NCBI RefSeq assembly: GCF_025751575.1
Contig: NZ_JAOWLA010000002.1
Location: forward strand, 248,001 to 312,000
Source: Albidovulum sediminicola
Lineage (GTDB): Bacteria; Pseudomonadota; Alphaproteobacteria; Rhodobacterales; Rhodobacteraceae
Direction: 5' to 3'
DNA: 64,000 nucleotides
Notes under the pieces: generated by a model
Told to the model about the DNA's origin: nothing
The model's database searches: none
The model's input: only the letters and a program-made list of their open reading frames with translations
In this document: positions 25,535-34,159 of the stretch, piece after piece
Layout of the letters: each line of letters opens with the position of its first letter
Numbering within the stretch: the stretch's first letter is position 1
Translations under genes and position numbers: made by a program

Positions 25535-26806
25535 ATGCAGCCAAGGCCCAACCAGCGCCTGTCATCGCAGGCCATGGCTTTCGTGCTTGCCGGAGGGCGC
25601 GGTAGCCGCCTGAAGGAACTGACCGACAAGCGCGCGAAACCCGCGGTGCCTTTTGGCGGCAAGGCGCGGATCATCGATTTCGCGCTGTCGAACGCGCTGA
25701 ACTCGGGCATCCGCAAGATGGCGATCGCGACGCAATACAAGGCGCATAGCCTGATCCGGCACATGCAACGGGGTTGGGGCTTCTTCCGGGCGGAGCGCAA
25801 CGAATACCTGGACATCCTGCCGGCCAGCCAAAGGGTCGAGGAAAGCAAGTGGTACCTGGGCACCGCCGACGCCGTGACGCAGAACATCGACATCGTCGAC
25901 AGCTACAACGTCAAGTATGTGATCATCCTCGCAGGCGACCACATCTACAAGATGGACTATGAGATCATGCTGCGCCAGCATGTCGACACGGGCGCCGACG
26001 TGACCATCGGCTGCCTGACCGTCCCCCGGCAGGAGGCGAGCGCCTTCGGCGTCATGGACGTGGACGCGACCGGGCGCATCACGGCCTTTCTGGAAAAGCC
26101 CAAGGACCCGCCCGCCATGCCGGGCGACCCTAACCATTCTCTTGCCTCGATGGGGATCTATGTCTTCGACTGGGCGTTCCTCAGGGGGCTCTTGCTGAGC
26201 GATGCCGAGGACGCGAATTCCAGCCACGATTTTGGCAACGACCTGATCCCGCAGATCGTCAGGGACGGCAAGGCGATGGCGCACCGCTTCTCCGAAAGCT
26301 GCGTCCGCGCCAGCACCGAGGAGGAGCCCTATTGGCGTGACGTGGGTACCATCGACGCGTTCTGGCAGGCCAATATCGACCTGACCGACTTCGTCCCGAA
26401 GCTGGACATCTACGACAACAGCTGGCCGATCTGGACCTATGCGGAGATCGTCCCGCCCGCCAAGTTCATCCATGACGAGGACGGGCGGCGCGGCTCTGCC
26501 GTCTCCTCGCTCATCTCGGGCGCCTGCATCGTCTCGGGCTCTGAGGTGAAGAACTCGCTCCTTTTCACCGGGGTGCGTGCGCATTCGTTTTCCAGCGTCG
26601 AGTTTTCGGTCATCCTGCCCTATGTCACGATCAACCGGCGGGCAGAGCTGCGCAATTGCGTCATCGACCGCGGGGTGGTCATCCCCGAGGGGCTTGTGAT
26701 CGGCGCCGACCCCGAGGAAGATGCGAAGTGGTTCCGCCGGACCGACGCCGGCATCGTCCTGATCACGCAGGAGATGCTGGACCGCCGGGCCGCGAAACTT
26801 GGCTAG
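25535..26806 (+). CDS. glgC: Glucose-1-phosphate adenylyltransferase (ADP-glucose pyrophosphorylase)
   Basis: A 423-aa enzyme with the nucleotidyltransferase N-terminus [20 protein letters not shown], substrate region [29 protein letters not shown] and [10 protein letters not shown], and the left-handed beta-helix C-terminus ([29 protein letters not shown]). It forms ADP-glucose, the committed and usually allosterically controlled step of glycogen synthesis. The ATG at 25535 has GAGGGGAGGAC upstream. It sits between glgB and glgA. Confidence 0.96.
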   Translation: MQPRPNQRLSSQAMAFVLAGGRGSRLKELTDKRAKPAVPFGGKARIIDFALSNALNSGIRKMAIATQYKAHSLIRHMQRGWGFFRAERNEYLDILPASQRVEESKWYLGTADAVTQNIDIVDSYNVKYVIILAGDHIYKMDYEIMLRQHVDTGADVTIGCLTVPRQEASAFGVMDVDATGRITAFLEKPKDPPAMPGDPNHSLASMGIYVFDWAFLRGLLLSDAEDANSSHDFGNDLIPQIVRDGKAMAHRFSESCVRASTEEEPYWRDVGTIDAFWQANIDLTDFVPKLDIYDNSWPIWTYAEIVPPAKFIHDEDGRRGSAVSSLISGACIVSGSEVKNSLLFTGVRAHSFSSVEFSVILPYVTINRRAELRNCVIDRGVVIPEGLVIGADPEEDAKWFRRTDAGIVLITQEMLDRRAAKLG

Positions 26807-26829
26807 AGGCTCGCGCGAAAGGAAAGCTG

Positions 26830-28263
26830 TTGGGCAAGGTTCTCTCGGTCGCGTCCGAATGCGTGCCGTTGATCAAGACCGGTGGGCTCGCGGATGTCGT
26901 CGGCGCGCTTCCCAAGGCGCTGGCCGCCGAAGGCTGGGACATGCGCGTGCTTCTTCCCGCCTATCCAGGGCTGGAGGCGCGGCTGGAGCGGGCAGAGGTC
27001 ATCTGGCGGGACAGCGATCTTTTCGGCGGCCCGGCCCGTGTTCTGCGCGGTTCGGTCGGCGGGCTTGAGATCCTGCTTCTGGTCGCGCCGCATCTGTTCG
27101 ACCGTGCGGGCGGTCTTTATGCCTCTGGCGGGGCGGACCATGCCGATAATCCCGAACGTTTCGCGGCACTTTCCTGGGCCGCGGCAGAGATCGCGCGCGG
27201 CGCCGGGCAGGATGGCTGGCGGCCCGATATCCTGCACGCACACGACTGGCAGGGTGGGCTTGCGCCCGCCTACCTGCGCTACGGCCCCCCTGCGCGGGCG
27301 AAAAGCGTCCTGACCATCCACAACATGGCCTTCCAGGGGATTGCGCCCGCATCCCGGCTGGGCACGCTCAGGCTGCCCGGCCATGCCTTCACCAGCGAGG
27401 GGCTTGAATACTACGGCAACCTTTCAACCCTCAAGGCGGGGCTTGTCACCGCCGACCGGATCACGACGGTTTCGCCCACCTATGCCGAGGAGCTGATGCG
27501 TCCGGAGTTCGGCATGGGGCTTCAGGGGGTTCTGGCGGCCCGTGCGGCGGATCTTCAGGGGATCCTCAACGGCGTCGATGAAGCCGTCTGGTCGCCGGAG
27601 GCTGACCCTGAAATCACCCCCTATTCGACGCGCAGCCTGAAGGGCAAGGCGGTCAACCGGCAGCGGCTTCTCGACGAATTCGGGCTGGAGGCGGTGGAGG
27701 GGCCGCTTGCCATCGTGGTCAGCCGGCTGACCGATCAAAAGGGTATCGACCTTCTGGCCGGGGCGCTTGACGGGTTCGTGCAGGCGGGGGGCGGGCTTGC
27801 GCTTCTGGGCGCGGGCGATCCGGGCCTTGAAGGCGCGATGCAGGCTGCGGCCGGGCGCTGGCCCGGCCGGGTCGGGGTCCGCATCGGCTATGACGAGGCG
27901 CTGGCGCACCGCATGTTCGCGGGGGGCGACGCGGTGCTGGTGCCCTCCCGGTTCGAGCCCTGCGGCCTGACCCAGATGTATGGCCTGCGCTACGGCACCA
28001 TCCCGGTCGTCGCGGCGACCGGCGGGCTGAACGACACGGTCATCGGCGCGACACCGGCAAGCCTTGCCGCCGAGGCCGCGACGGGGATCACCTTTCATCC
28101 GGTCGATGGGATCGCGCTGTCGGGCGCGCTCCGCCGTCTCGTTCAGCTTCACGCCGACCGCCGCCTGTTCGAGGCGATGCGCCGCCGCGCCATGCGGGCG
28201 GAGGTCGGCTGGTCCGGGCCCGCGCGTGCCTACGCCGCGCTTTACCGGAACCTGATGTCATGA
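26830..28263 (+). CDS. glgA: Glycogen synthase (ADP-glucose type)
   Basis: A 477-aa GT5 glycogen synthase. The ADP-glucose-binding N-terminus is VLSVASECVPLIKTGGLADV (KTGGL motif), with ILHAHDWQGGLAPAYLRYG and, C-terminal, SRFEPCGLTQMYGLRYGTIP. No ATG fits the N-terminus: the frame has TTG at 26830 with GGAAAG just upstream, and this yields the normal length, so a TTG start is proposed (a neighbouring CTG at 26827 is the alternative). A rare start may lower expression relative to glgC. The stop overlaps the glgX start (ATGA, 28260-28263). Confidence 0.94.
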   Translation: MGKVLSVASECVPLIKTGGLADVVGALPKALAAEGWDMRVLLPAYPGLEARLERAEVIWRDSDLFGGPARVLRGSVGGLEILLLVAPHLFDRAGGLYASGGADHADNPERFAALSWAAAEIARGAGQDGWRPDILHAHDWQGGLAPAYLRYGPPARAKSVLTIHNMAFQGIAPASRLGTLRLPGHAFTSEGLEYYGNLSTLKAGLVTADRITTVSPTYAEELMRPEFGMGLQGVLAARAADLQGILNGVDEAVWSPEADPEITPYSTRSLKGKAVNRQRLLDEFGLEAVEGPLAIVVSRLTDQKGIDLLAGALDGFVQAGGGLALLGAGDPGLEGAMQAAAGRWPGRVGVRIGYDEALAHRMFAGGDAVLVPSRFEPCGLTQMYGLRYGTIPVVAATGGLNDTVIGATPASLAAEAATGITFHPVDGIALSGALRRLVQLHADRRLFEAMRRRAMRAEVGWSGPARAYAALYRNLMS

Positions 28264-30413
28264 CCTCCACGCGGCCCGGGGTGGCACCGGACCGGCTCAG
28301 TCACCGGGCCGTCGCCGGGGGGCGGGCCTGGCCGCTGGGCGCGACCTTCGACGGCGCGGGTGTGAACTTCGCCGTCTTCTCCGCCCACGCGACCAAGGTC
28401 GAAGTCTGCCTGTTCACCCACGACGGGCGGAGAGAGATCGCGCGGCTTGCCTTGCCCGAACGTGACGGGGACATCTGGCACGGCCATGTGGAGGGTCTGA
28501 CGCCAGGCACCCGCTACGGTCTTCGCGTCCATGGCCCCTACGATCCTGAGACCGGGCACCGCTTCAACCCGAACAAGCTCTTGATCGATCCCTATGCCCG
28601 CCAGATCGTCGGGCCGCTGAAGTGGTCGGACGCGCTGATGGGCTACCGCGTGGGGGCTTCTGCCGCGGACCTTTCCTTCGACAGCCGCGACAGCGCCTTC
28701 GCCATGCCCAAATGTGTGGTCGCCGATACGAGCTTCGATTGGGGCGATGACCGTCCCCCTCGGCGCGATCTGCGCCAGACGGTCATCTACGAGGCCCATG
28801 TGCGCGGCCAGACCATGGCGCATCCCGGCGTCGATCCGGGCTTGCGCGGCACCTTCCTCGGCATGAGTTCCGAGCCGATGATCGAGCATCTGACGCGCCT
28901 TGGCGTCACGGCGGTCGAGTTGCTGCCCGTCCAGTGCTTCTTCAACGACCGCTTCCTGGAGGCACGGGGCCTGCGCAACTACTGGGGCTACCAGACGCTC
29001 GGCTTCTTCGCGCCGGAGCCGCGCTACATGAGCCAGGGCGCGGTCTGGGAATTCCAGGCCATGGTACGGCGCTTCCATGCCGCCGGGATCGAGGTGCTGC
29101 TGGATGTCGTCTATAACCACTCGGGCGAGGGCGACGAACTGGGTCCGACGCTGTGCTTTCGCGGGATCGACAACGGCAGCTACTACCGGCTGACGGGGGC
29201 GGGGCGGCATTATCTGAACTACACCGGCACGGGCAATACGCTGAACCTCGATCATCCGATGGTGCTCAGGATGGTCATGGACTCGCTGCGCTACTGGGTG
29301 GAGGTCATGCATGTGGACGGGTTCCGCTTTGACCTCGCCAGCGCTCTCGCGCGCGGCCCGTCGGGGTTCGAGCCCGAATCCGCCTTTCTGGATGCTTTGC
29401 GCCAGGACCCTGTCCTGTCGCGGGTGAAGCTGATCGCGGAACCCTGGGACATCGGCCCGGGTGGCTACCGGCTTGGCCGCTTTCCCCATCCGTTCCTCGA
29501 ATGGAACGACCGGTTCCGCGACGATGTGCGCCGTTACTGGCGGGGCGACACCTATGGCGCGGCGCATCTTGCCCGGCGGCTTCTGGGCTCGGCCGAACTT
29601 TTCGATCACGGCGGGCGTCCGGCAGTGTCCTCGGTCAATTTTGTCACCTGTCACGACGGCTTCACGCTGGCCGACCTTGTGAGCTACGCCCACAAGCACA
29701 ACGAGGCGAACGGCGAGGATAATCGCGACGGCCACGACGCCAACCACTCCGAGAATTTCGGGGTCGAGGGGCCAAGCGACGATCCCGGCGTCAAGGCGCT
29801 GCGGGACCTGCGCCGCCGAAACCTGCTGGCGACACTTTTCCTGTCGCAGGGCACGCCGATGATCCTGGCTGGGGACGAGGCGGGAAACAGCCAGGGTGGC
29901 AACAACAACGCCTATGCGCAGGACAACCCCACCGGTTGGGTGGACTGGAGCGGGGCGGAGGAAGAGTTCGCGGATTTCGTGGCGCGCCTTGCCGCCCTGC
30001 GGCGGGAATATCCGGTGCTGTCCCAGCGTCGCTTCCTGCACGGACGGCGCCGGACGGAGGGCGATCCGCCCGATCTGGAATGGCGGCGCGCGGACGGGGC
30101 GGCGCCCACGGATGCAGACTGGCAATCGCCCGACTGGAAGGCCTTTGGCCTCCTGATCCGGGAATCGGCCGAAACGGCCGTTTGTCGCGGTGACCGGGAT
30201 GTCTTCGCCTTCTTCAACGCGGGCGATGAGGTCGCGCTGCGCCTGCCGGACGGCGCGTGGCGGTGCCGGCTCGACACCCGGGCGCCGGCGACGGCCCCCG
30301 GCCCGAGCGTGTCGGGCCAGGCGGTCATGGCGGCCCAGTCGATCCGGGTCTATGTCCGGGATGAGGACGCAAGGCTGGCCGCCCGCAAGGCGGCCGCCGG
30401 CACCACGGAATGA
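28260..30413 (+). CDS. glgX: Glycogen debranching enzyme
   Basis: A 717-aa GH13 isoamylase-type debranching enzyme: N-terminal CBM48 (GATFDGAGVNFAVFSAHATK), barrel motifs LLDVVYNHSGEGDE, VDGFRFDLASALAR (nucleophile Asp), VKLIAEPWDIGPGGY (acid/base Glu) and NFVTCHDGFTLADLV, and the family's GNSQGGNNNAYAQDN segment. It cleaves alpha-1,6 linkages of phosphorylase-trimmed branches. Coupled to glgA by a four-base overlap. The C-terminus is slightly shorter and lower in conservation after the barrel, ending in an Ala/Arg-rich tail. Confidence 0.94.
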   Translation: MTSTRPGVAPDRLSHRAVAGGRAWPLGATFDGAGVNFAVFSAHATKVEVCLFTHDGRREIARLALPERDGDIWHGHVEGLTPGTRYGLRVHGPYDPETGHRFNPNKLLIDPYARQIVGPLKWSDALMGYRVGASAADLSFDSRDSAFAMPKCVVADTSFDWGDDRPPRRDLRQTVIYEAHVRGQTMAHPGVDPGLRGTFLGMSSEPMIEHLTRLGVTAVELLPVQCFFNDRFLEARGLRNYWGYQTLGFFAPEPRYMSQGAVWEFQAMVRRFHAAGIEVLLDVVYNHSGEGDELGPTLCFRGIDNGSYYRLTGAGRHYLNYTGTGNTLNLDHPMVLRMVMDSLRYWVEVMHVDGFRFDLASALARGPSGFEPESAFLDALRQDPVLSRVKLIAEPWDIGPGGYRLGRFPHPFLEWNDRFRDDVRRYWRGDTYGAAHLARRLLGSAELFDHGGRPAVSSVNFVTCHDGFTLADLVSYAHKHNEANGEDNRDGHDANHSENFGVEGPSDDPGVKALRDLRRRNLLATLFLSQGTPMILAGDEAGNSQGGNNNAYAQDNPTGWVDWSGAEEEFADFVARLAALRREYPVLSQRRFLHGRRRTEGDPPDLEWRRADGAAPTDADWQSPDWKAFGLLIRESAETAVCRGDRDVFAFFNAGDEVALRLPDGAWRCRLDTRAPATAPGPSVSGQAVMAAQSIRVYVRDEDARLAARKAAAGTTE

Positions 30414-30459
30414 ACAGACGCGCCCGCCGGGGGCGAGGACAAGGCAGGACGGAGCGGAC

Positions 30460-32061
30460 ATGACGGCAGAGTGGTGGCGTGGGGCGGTGACCTATCAGGT
30501 CTATCCCCGCTCGTTCCAGGACGACAACGGTGACGGGATCGGCGATCTGCCGGGCATCACGCGGCGTCTGCCCTATCTGGCCGACCTCGGCGTCGATGTG
30601 GTCTGGCTCTCGCCCGTCTCGACCTCGCCGATGCGGGACATGGGTTATGACGTGTCGGATTACCGCGACATCGACCCGGTCTTCGGAACGCTTGCGGATT
30701 TCGACCGCATGGTCGCGCGCGCGCATCAGCTGGGCCTGAAGGTGATCATCGACCAGGTGATCTCGCATTCCTCGAACCTGCATCCGGCCTTCGTCGAAAG
30801 CCGGGCCAGCCGCACGGGGCCGAAATCCGACTGGTATGTCTGGGCCGATCCGCACCCCGACGGGACACCGCCAAACAACTGGCTCGCGGTCTTCGGCGGC
30901 AGCGCCTGGACCTGGGATGCACGCCGGCACCAGTACTATTTCCACAACTTCCTGCCCGAACAGCCCGACTTCAACTTCCATAACCCGGAGGTTCAGGACT
31001 GGCATCTCGACAACATGGCCTTCTGGCTCGACCGGGGCGTGGACGGGTTCCGGCTGGACACGGTCAACTACTATTTCCACGACCGGCTTTTACGCGATGA
31101 CGCGGCCGACTACCGGGTGAAGTCGAAGCTGGAAAACAACCCCTACAACATGCAGTATCACCTGTTCTCGAAGAACCAGCCCGAGAACATCACCTTTCTC
31201 GAACGCTTGCGCGCGCTGAGTGAGAGCTATGGCTCCCGCATGCTGGTGGGCGAGATGGGGGAAAGCCACCACGCCATCCGCATGATGGGGGACTACACCT
31301 CTGGCGGGCGACTGCATCAGTGCTATTCCTTCGACATGCTGGGGCCGGAATTCACGGCCGCGCATTTCCGTTCCAAGATCGAGGAGTTCTTTGCCGGGGC
31401 GCCCGACGGCTGGCCCTGCTGGGCCTTTTCCAACCATGACGTGAACCGCCACGTCACGCGCTGGCTCGCCCAGGGCGCGGGGCGGGATGAGGTGGCGAAA
31501 CAGGCCGCCGCACTTTTGCTGTCGTTCCAGGGCTCGATCTGCCTCTACCAGGGCGAGGAACTGGGCCAGACCGAAACCGAATTGCGGTTCGAGGAACTGA
31601 CCGACCCCGCAGGCATCAACTTCTGGCCCGAGGAAAAGGGCCGCGACGGGTGCCGGACCCCGATGGTATGGGAACGCGACGCACCCAACGCGGGCTTTTC
31701 GACGGCGGAGAAGACATGGCTACCCGTCCGTGACCCCCAGCGCGCGGTCGCGGTCGATACCCAAGGGGGGGAGGGTTCCGTCCTGGCCTTCTATCGCCGG
31801 ATGCTTGCTTACCGAAAGGCCAGTGCCGACCTGATGGCAGGCGCGACCGCCTTCCTGCCACTGCCGGAACCTCTGCTGGGCTTCCGGCGCGGGGCGGGTA
31901 CGCTTTGCGTCTTCAACCTGTCAGCCGACACCCACACGCTGGCCTGCAAGGGCGGCGCGGCGCGCATCGAAGGCAATGCGAGCCATCGCGCCGGCATCCT
32001 GACCCTTGGGGCCAGCGGTTTCGCCATCATCGAAGGCGCGGTGGATATCTCCTCCCTTTGA
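30460..32061 (+). CDS. GH13 alpha-glucosidase (oligo-1,6-/exo-alpha-1,4-glucosidase type)
   Basis: A 533-aa cytoplasmic GH13 hydrolase. It has the family opening WWRGAVTYQVYPRSFQDDNG, nucleophile D200 (VDGFRLDTVNYYF), acid/base E265 (MLVGEMGES) and FSNHDVNRHVTRW. No signal peptide is present. The closest familiar activities are alpha-glucosidase and trehalose or isomaltulose hydrolases; as the last gene of the glycogen operon it probably hydrolyses maltodextrins released by GlgX and GlgP. ATG 30460 has GGAGCGG about 7 bases upstream and lies 46 bases after glgX. Its stop codon lies inside a perfect hairpin shared with the converging DUF2182 gene. Confidence 0.9.
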   Translation: MTAEWWRGAVTYQVYPRSFQDDNGDGIGDLPGITRRLPYLADLGVDVVWLSPVSTSPMRDMGYDVSDYRDIDPVFGTLADFDRMVARAHQLGLKVIIDQVISHSSNLHPAFVESRASRTGPKSDWYVWADPHPDGTPPNNWLAVFGGSAWTWDARRHQYYFHNFLPEQPDFNFHNPEVQDWHLDNMAFWLDRGVDGFRLDTVNYYFHDRLLRDDAADYRVKSKLENNPYNMQYHLFSKNQPENITFLERLRALSESYGSRMLVGEMGESHHAIRMMGDYTSGGRLHQCYSFDMLGPEFTAAHFRSKIEEFFAGAPDGWPCWAFSNHDVNRHVTRWLAQGAGRDEVAKQAAALLLSFQGSICLYQGEELGQTETELRFEELTDPAGINFWPEEKGRDGCRTPMVWERDAPNAGFSTAEKTWLPVRDPQRAVAVDTQGGEGSVLAFYRRMLAYRKASADLMAGATAFLPLPEPLLGFRRGAGTLCVFNLSADTHTLACKGGAARIEGNASHRAGILTLGASGFAIIEGAVDISSL

Positions 32062-32097
32062 CCGGGCAGTGGTCGGGGATGCTGGACCCGGTCAAAG
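32056..32097. terminator. Hairpin embedding both convergent stop codons
   Basis: CTTTGACCGGG (32056-32066) and CCCGGTCAAAG (32087-32097) are perfect 11-base inverted arms with a 20-base loop. Each arm includes the last sense codon and TGA stop of one of the two converging genes. It has no U-run, so it may work as an mRNA 3'-end protector or a bidirectional weak terminator. Confidence 0.55.
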
Positions 32098-32925
32098 CAC
32101 CGCGCTCGCAAGCATGTAGACGCCCGCCGCTGCAAGCGCGGCGCCGGCCAGGCGGGCGAAGAGCCGGCCGCCCGGCGCCAGCCGCTCTGCCAGAACGAAA
32201 AGGGCAAGACCCACGATCCAGTACAGGTTCATGATCCCGCCCACGAACAGGAGCGCCATCAGCGCCCAACAGCAGCCCAGGCAGTAGGTGCCGTGGTGGA
32301 CGCCGATCCCGAAGGCCCCCGCCGCGCCGGGCCGGTTGTGTCGCGCCAGAAACTCGGCAGGCGAGCGGCAATGGCTGAGACAGGCATCCTTGAAGCCCGT
32401 GAACTGGTAGACCCCGGCGGCCAGGAGCACGACGCCCGCCAAAGCCCGCGAACTGAGCGTCATCATCGAAGACGCCACCAGCCCCGCCTGTTCCAGTCCC
32501 CATTGCAGCGCCACCGCGATCACCGAGAACCCGGCCCAGATCGCAAGGTACCCCACGAGGAACAGGAGGCTGTAAAGCCATGCCTGATCGCTCTGCGGTC
32601 CCCGGCGCTTCAGTGCCGCGTAAAGCAGGAGCATCGGCGCGGCACTGGGCGTCATCATGGCGATCATCATGATCCACCACATCAGGAAGACCAGCAGCGC
32701 GTAGGCGGGCGTCCAGGCGATCGGCCCGCCCATCTGCATGGGCCGGCCGACCGAACGGGCCATGCGCGTCATCTCGATCGCGGACATCGACATGCCGACG
32801 CCCAAGACGGTGTAAATTGCCGCGCCCGCGACGATGATCATGACCGCGCCCACCACGATGGCGCGGTCATGCTGGACCAACCTCTCGACCGGGCTGGCGG
32901 TCCGCTGGGGTCCTGTCTTGCTCAT
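32092..32925 (-). CDS. DUF2182 integral membrane protein
   Basis: A 277-aa protein with about six to seven transmembrane helices (AIVVGAVMIIVAGAAIYTVL; MMIAMMTPSAAPMLLLYA; LLFLVGYLAIWAGFSVIAVA; VFVLAERL-type C-terminal helices). The sequence FKDACLSHC ... HHGTYCLGCCWALMALLFVG is the cysteine/histidine signature I know from DUF2182, sometimes called predicted metal-binding membrane protein. The upstream neighbour is a DUF1326 gene, a partnership that recurs in proteobacteria. The function is unknown; the paired CysHis motifs suggest metal handling or a redox role at the inner membrane, which is inference. Confidence 0.85.
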   Translation of the reverse strand: MSKTGPQRTASPVERLVQHDRAIVVGAVMIIVAGAAIYTVLGVGMSMSAIEMTRMARSVGRPMQMGGPIAWTPAYALLVFLMWWIMMIAMMTPSAAPMLLLYAALKRRGPQSDQAWLYSLLFLVGYLAIWAGFSVIAVALQWGLEQAGLVASSMMTLSSRALAGVVLLAAGVYQFTGFKDACLSHCRSPAEFLARHNRPGAAGAFGIGVHHGTYCLGCCWALMALLFVGGIMNLYWIVGLALFVLAERLAPGGRLFARLAGAALAAAGVYMLASAVL

Positions 32926-32938
32926 GGCGTGGCGCTCG

Positions 32939-33580
32939 TTAGGCCGCCCGTACCACGCCGGTGCCGGTCAGATGCAGGCGCGCGAAATGGGCGTGGGTGT
33001 CGTTGTTCTTCGAGAGCCGGATCGCACCGCCGGTCGTGCTGGCGCTGCCGCATCCCATTTCCGCCGTGTCGAACTCGAACCCATTCGGCAGGTGGATGCT
33101 GATGCGATGCGGCTCGCCCGTCACGGCATTGGGAATGGGCTTGCCCGTAACTTCGAAGACGCCGCCCACCTCGCCGCTCCCTTTCCGCGCATCGACATCG
33201 ATATCGCAGGAAATCGGCGCAAAGAGGGTTTCATGCCTGTTCGGGGACATGGCGCTGAAGATGAACCACATGGTGGCCAATTCTTCCGTGTCGCCGCCGG
33301 TCATGATGGTTTCGAGAGCGGCGCGCTGCGCGGCATCCGCGCGCTCATCGATGATGAGCTGCATCTGCCCGTTCCCCTGATGGATCGCGCCGGGCCATTT
33401 GTAGACGCCCGCCGCGCGAAGCCCGTCCAGAATCACGCCGTCATGGTGGCCCTTCTGGATATCGAAGACGACGACAGCCTCGCAGCTTCCGTGCGAGGGC
33501 GGCTGGCTGAATTGACAGGGGCAGCCGAAGTTGCAGTTGCAGTTGGCCAGTTCCAGGCCCTGAATGCTCCAGTCTTTCAT
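32939..33580 (-). CDS. DUF1326 protein, partner of DUF2182
   Basis: A 213-aa protein opening with a cysteine array, GLELANCNCNFGCPCQFSQP, in which CNCNFGCPC is the hallmark of DUF1326; a later GCG follows in FDTAEMGCGSAS. There is no signal peptide or transmembrane segment, so it is cytoplasmic. The gene has AAGGAG upstream of its ATG and lies 13 bases before the DUF2182 membrane protein, so they form a two-gene operon. The function has not been established to my knowledge; metal or iron-sulfur binding is suggested by the cysteine spacing. Confidence 0.85.
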   Translation of the reverse strand: MKDWSIQGLELANCNCNFGCPCQFSQPPSHGSCEAVVVFDIQKGHHDGVILDGLRAAGVYKWPGAIHQGNGQMQLIIDERADAAQRAALETIMTGGDTEELATMWFIFSAMSPNRHETLFAPISCDIDVDARKGSGEVGGVFEVTGKPIPNAVTGEPHRISIHLPNGFEFDTAEMGCGSASTTGGAIRLSKNNDTHAHFARLHLTGTGVVRAA

Positions 33581-33858
33581 CTAGACGACTCCTTCCTTGG
33601 TCCGCACGCCGGTGATCGGAATGCGGCTGCCGCGACGTCAGCCCAGGAAACTGCCACAGAAAGAATGATTGTTGGTGGGACGACTGGCCACACATCCCTG
33701 ACCGCGCATCCCTTGCGAGGAACCCTATCACGAACGGCCGGATCTCTCAACCAGCGCGCCGCAGCGACGGGTTGTCCCCGGTCGCCGTCGCAAATCCGTG
33801 GGAAACAGACCGGTGCCCGATATAGGCTGGCCCCGTAATGGAGAGGAGCGGGGAAAGC

Positions 33859-34083
33859 ATGTCCGCAGCACAGCTGGAAACCATGATGGAGTTGTCGAAG
33901 GCCCGCGCCGAGGCTTACATCCACATCGCCAAAGGCATGATGATGAACGAATTCGGCCCGGTTGCCGAGCACACCCATGCGGAGATCACGGTGGCCTTGG
34001 CCGCGGCCATGCTTCAGTATGAAGGCGCGCAGATCCTGTCAGACGCCTATCGCGCGGCGGCTGGGCCGCACGATGCGGCCTGA
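33859..34083 (+). CDS. Small helical protein of unknown function
   Basis: A 74-aa protein, MSAAQLETMMELSKARAEAY onward, predicted to be entirely alpha-helical with no transmembrane segment or cysteine. ATG 33859 has GGAGCGGGGAAAG just upstream; an in-frame ATG at 33838 would add seven residues. It is isolated, divergent from the DUF1326 gene and convergent with the AAA+ gene at 34160. The amphipathic pattern suggests a coiled coil or small oligomer. I do not recognise the family. Confidence 0.6.
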   Translation: MSAAQLETMMELSKARAEAYIHIAKGMMMNEFGPVAEHTHAEITVALAAAMLQYEGAQILSDAYRAAAGPHDAA

Positions 34084-34159
34084 CCGTAACGGATTGACTG
34101 TAACCGCGTGACCGCGCGCAGCCGACCTTGGCGGCCGTCACCCGGACCGGCCGGGGGCG

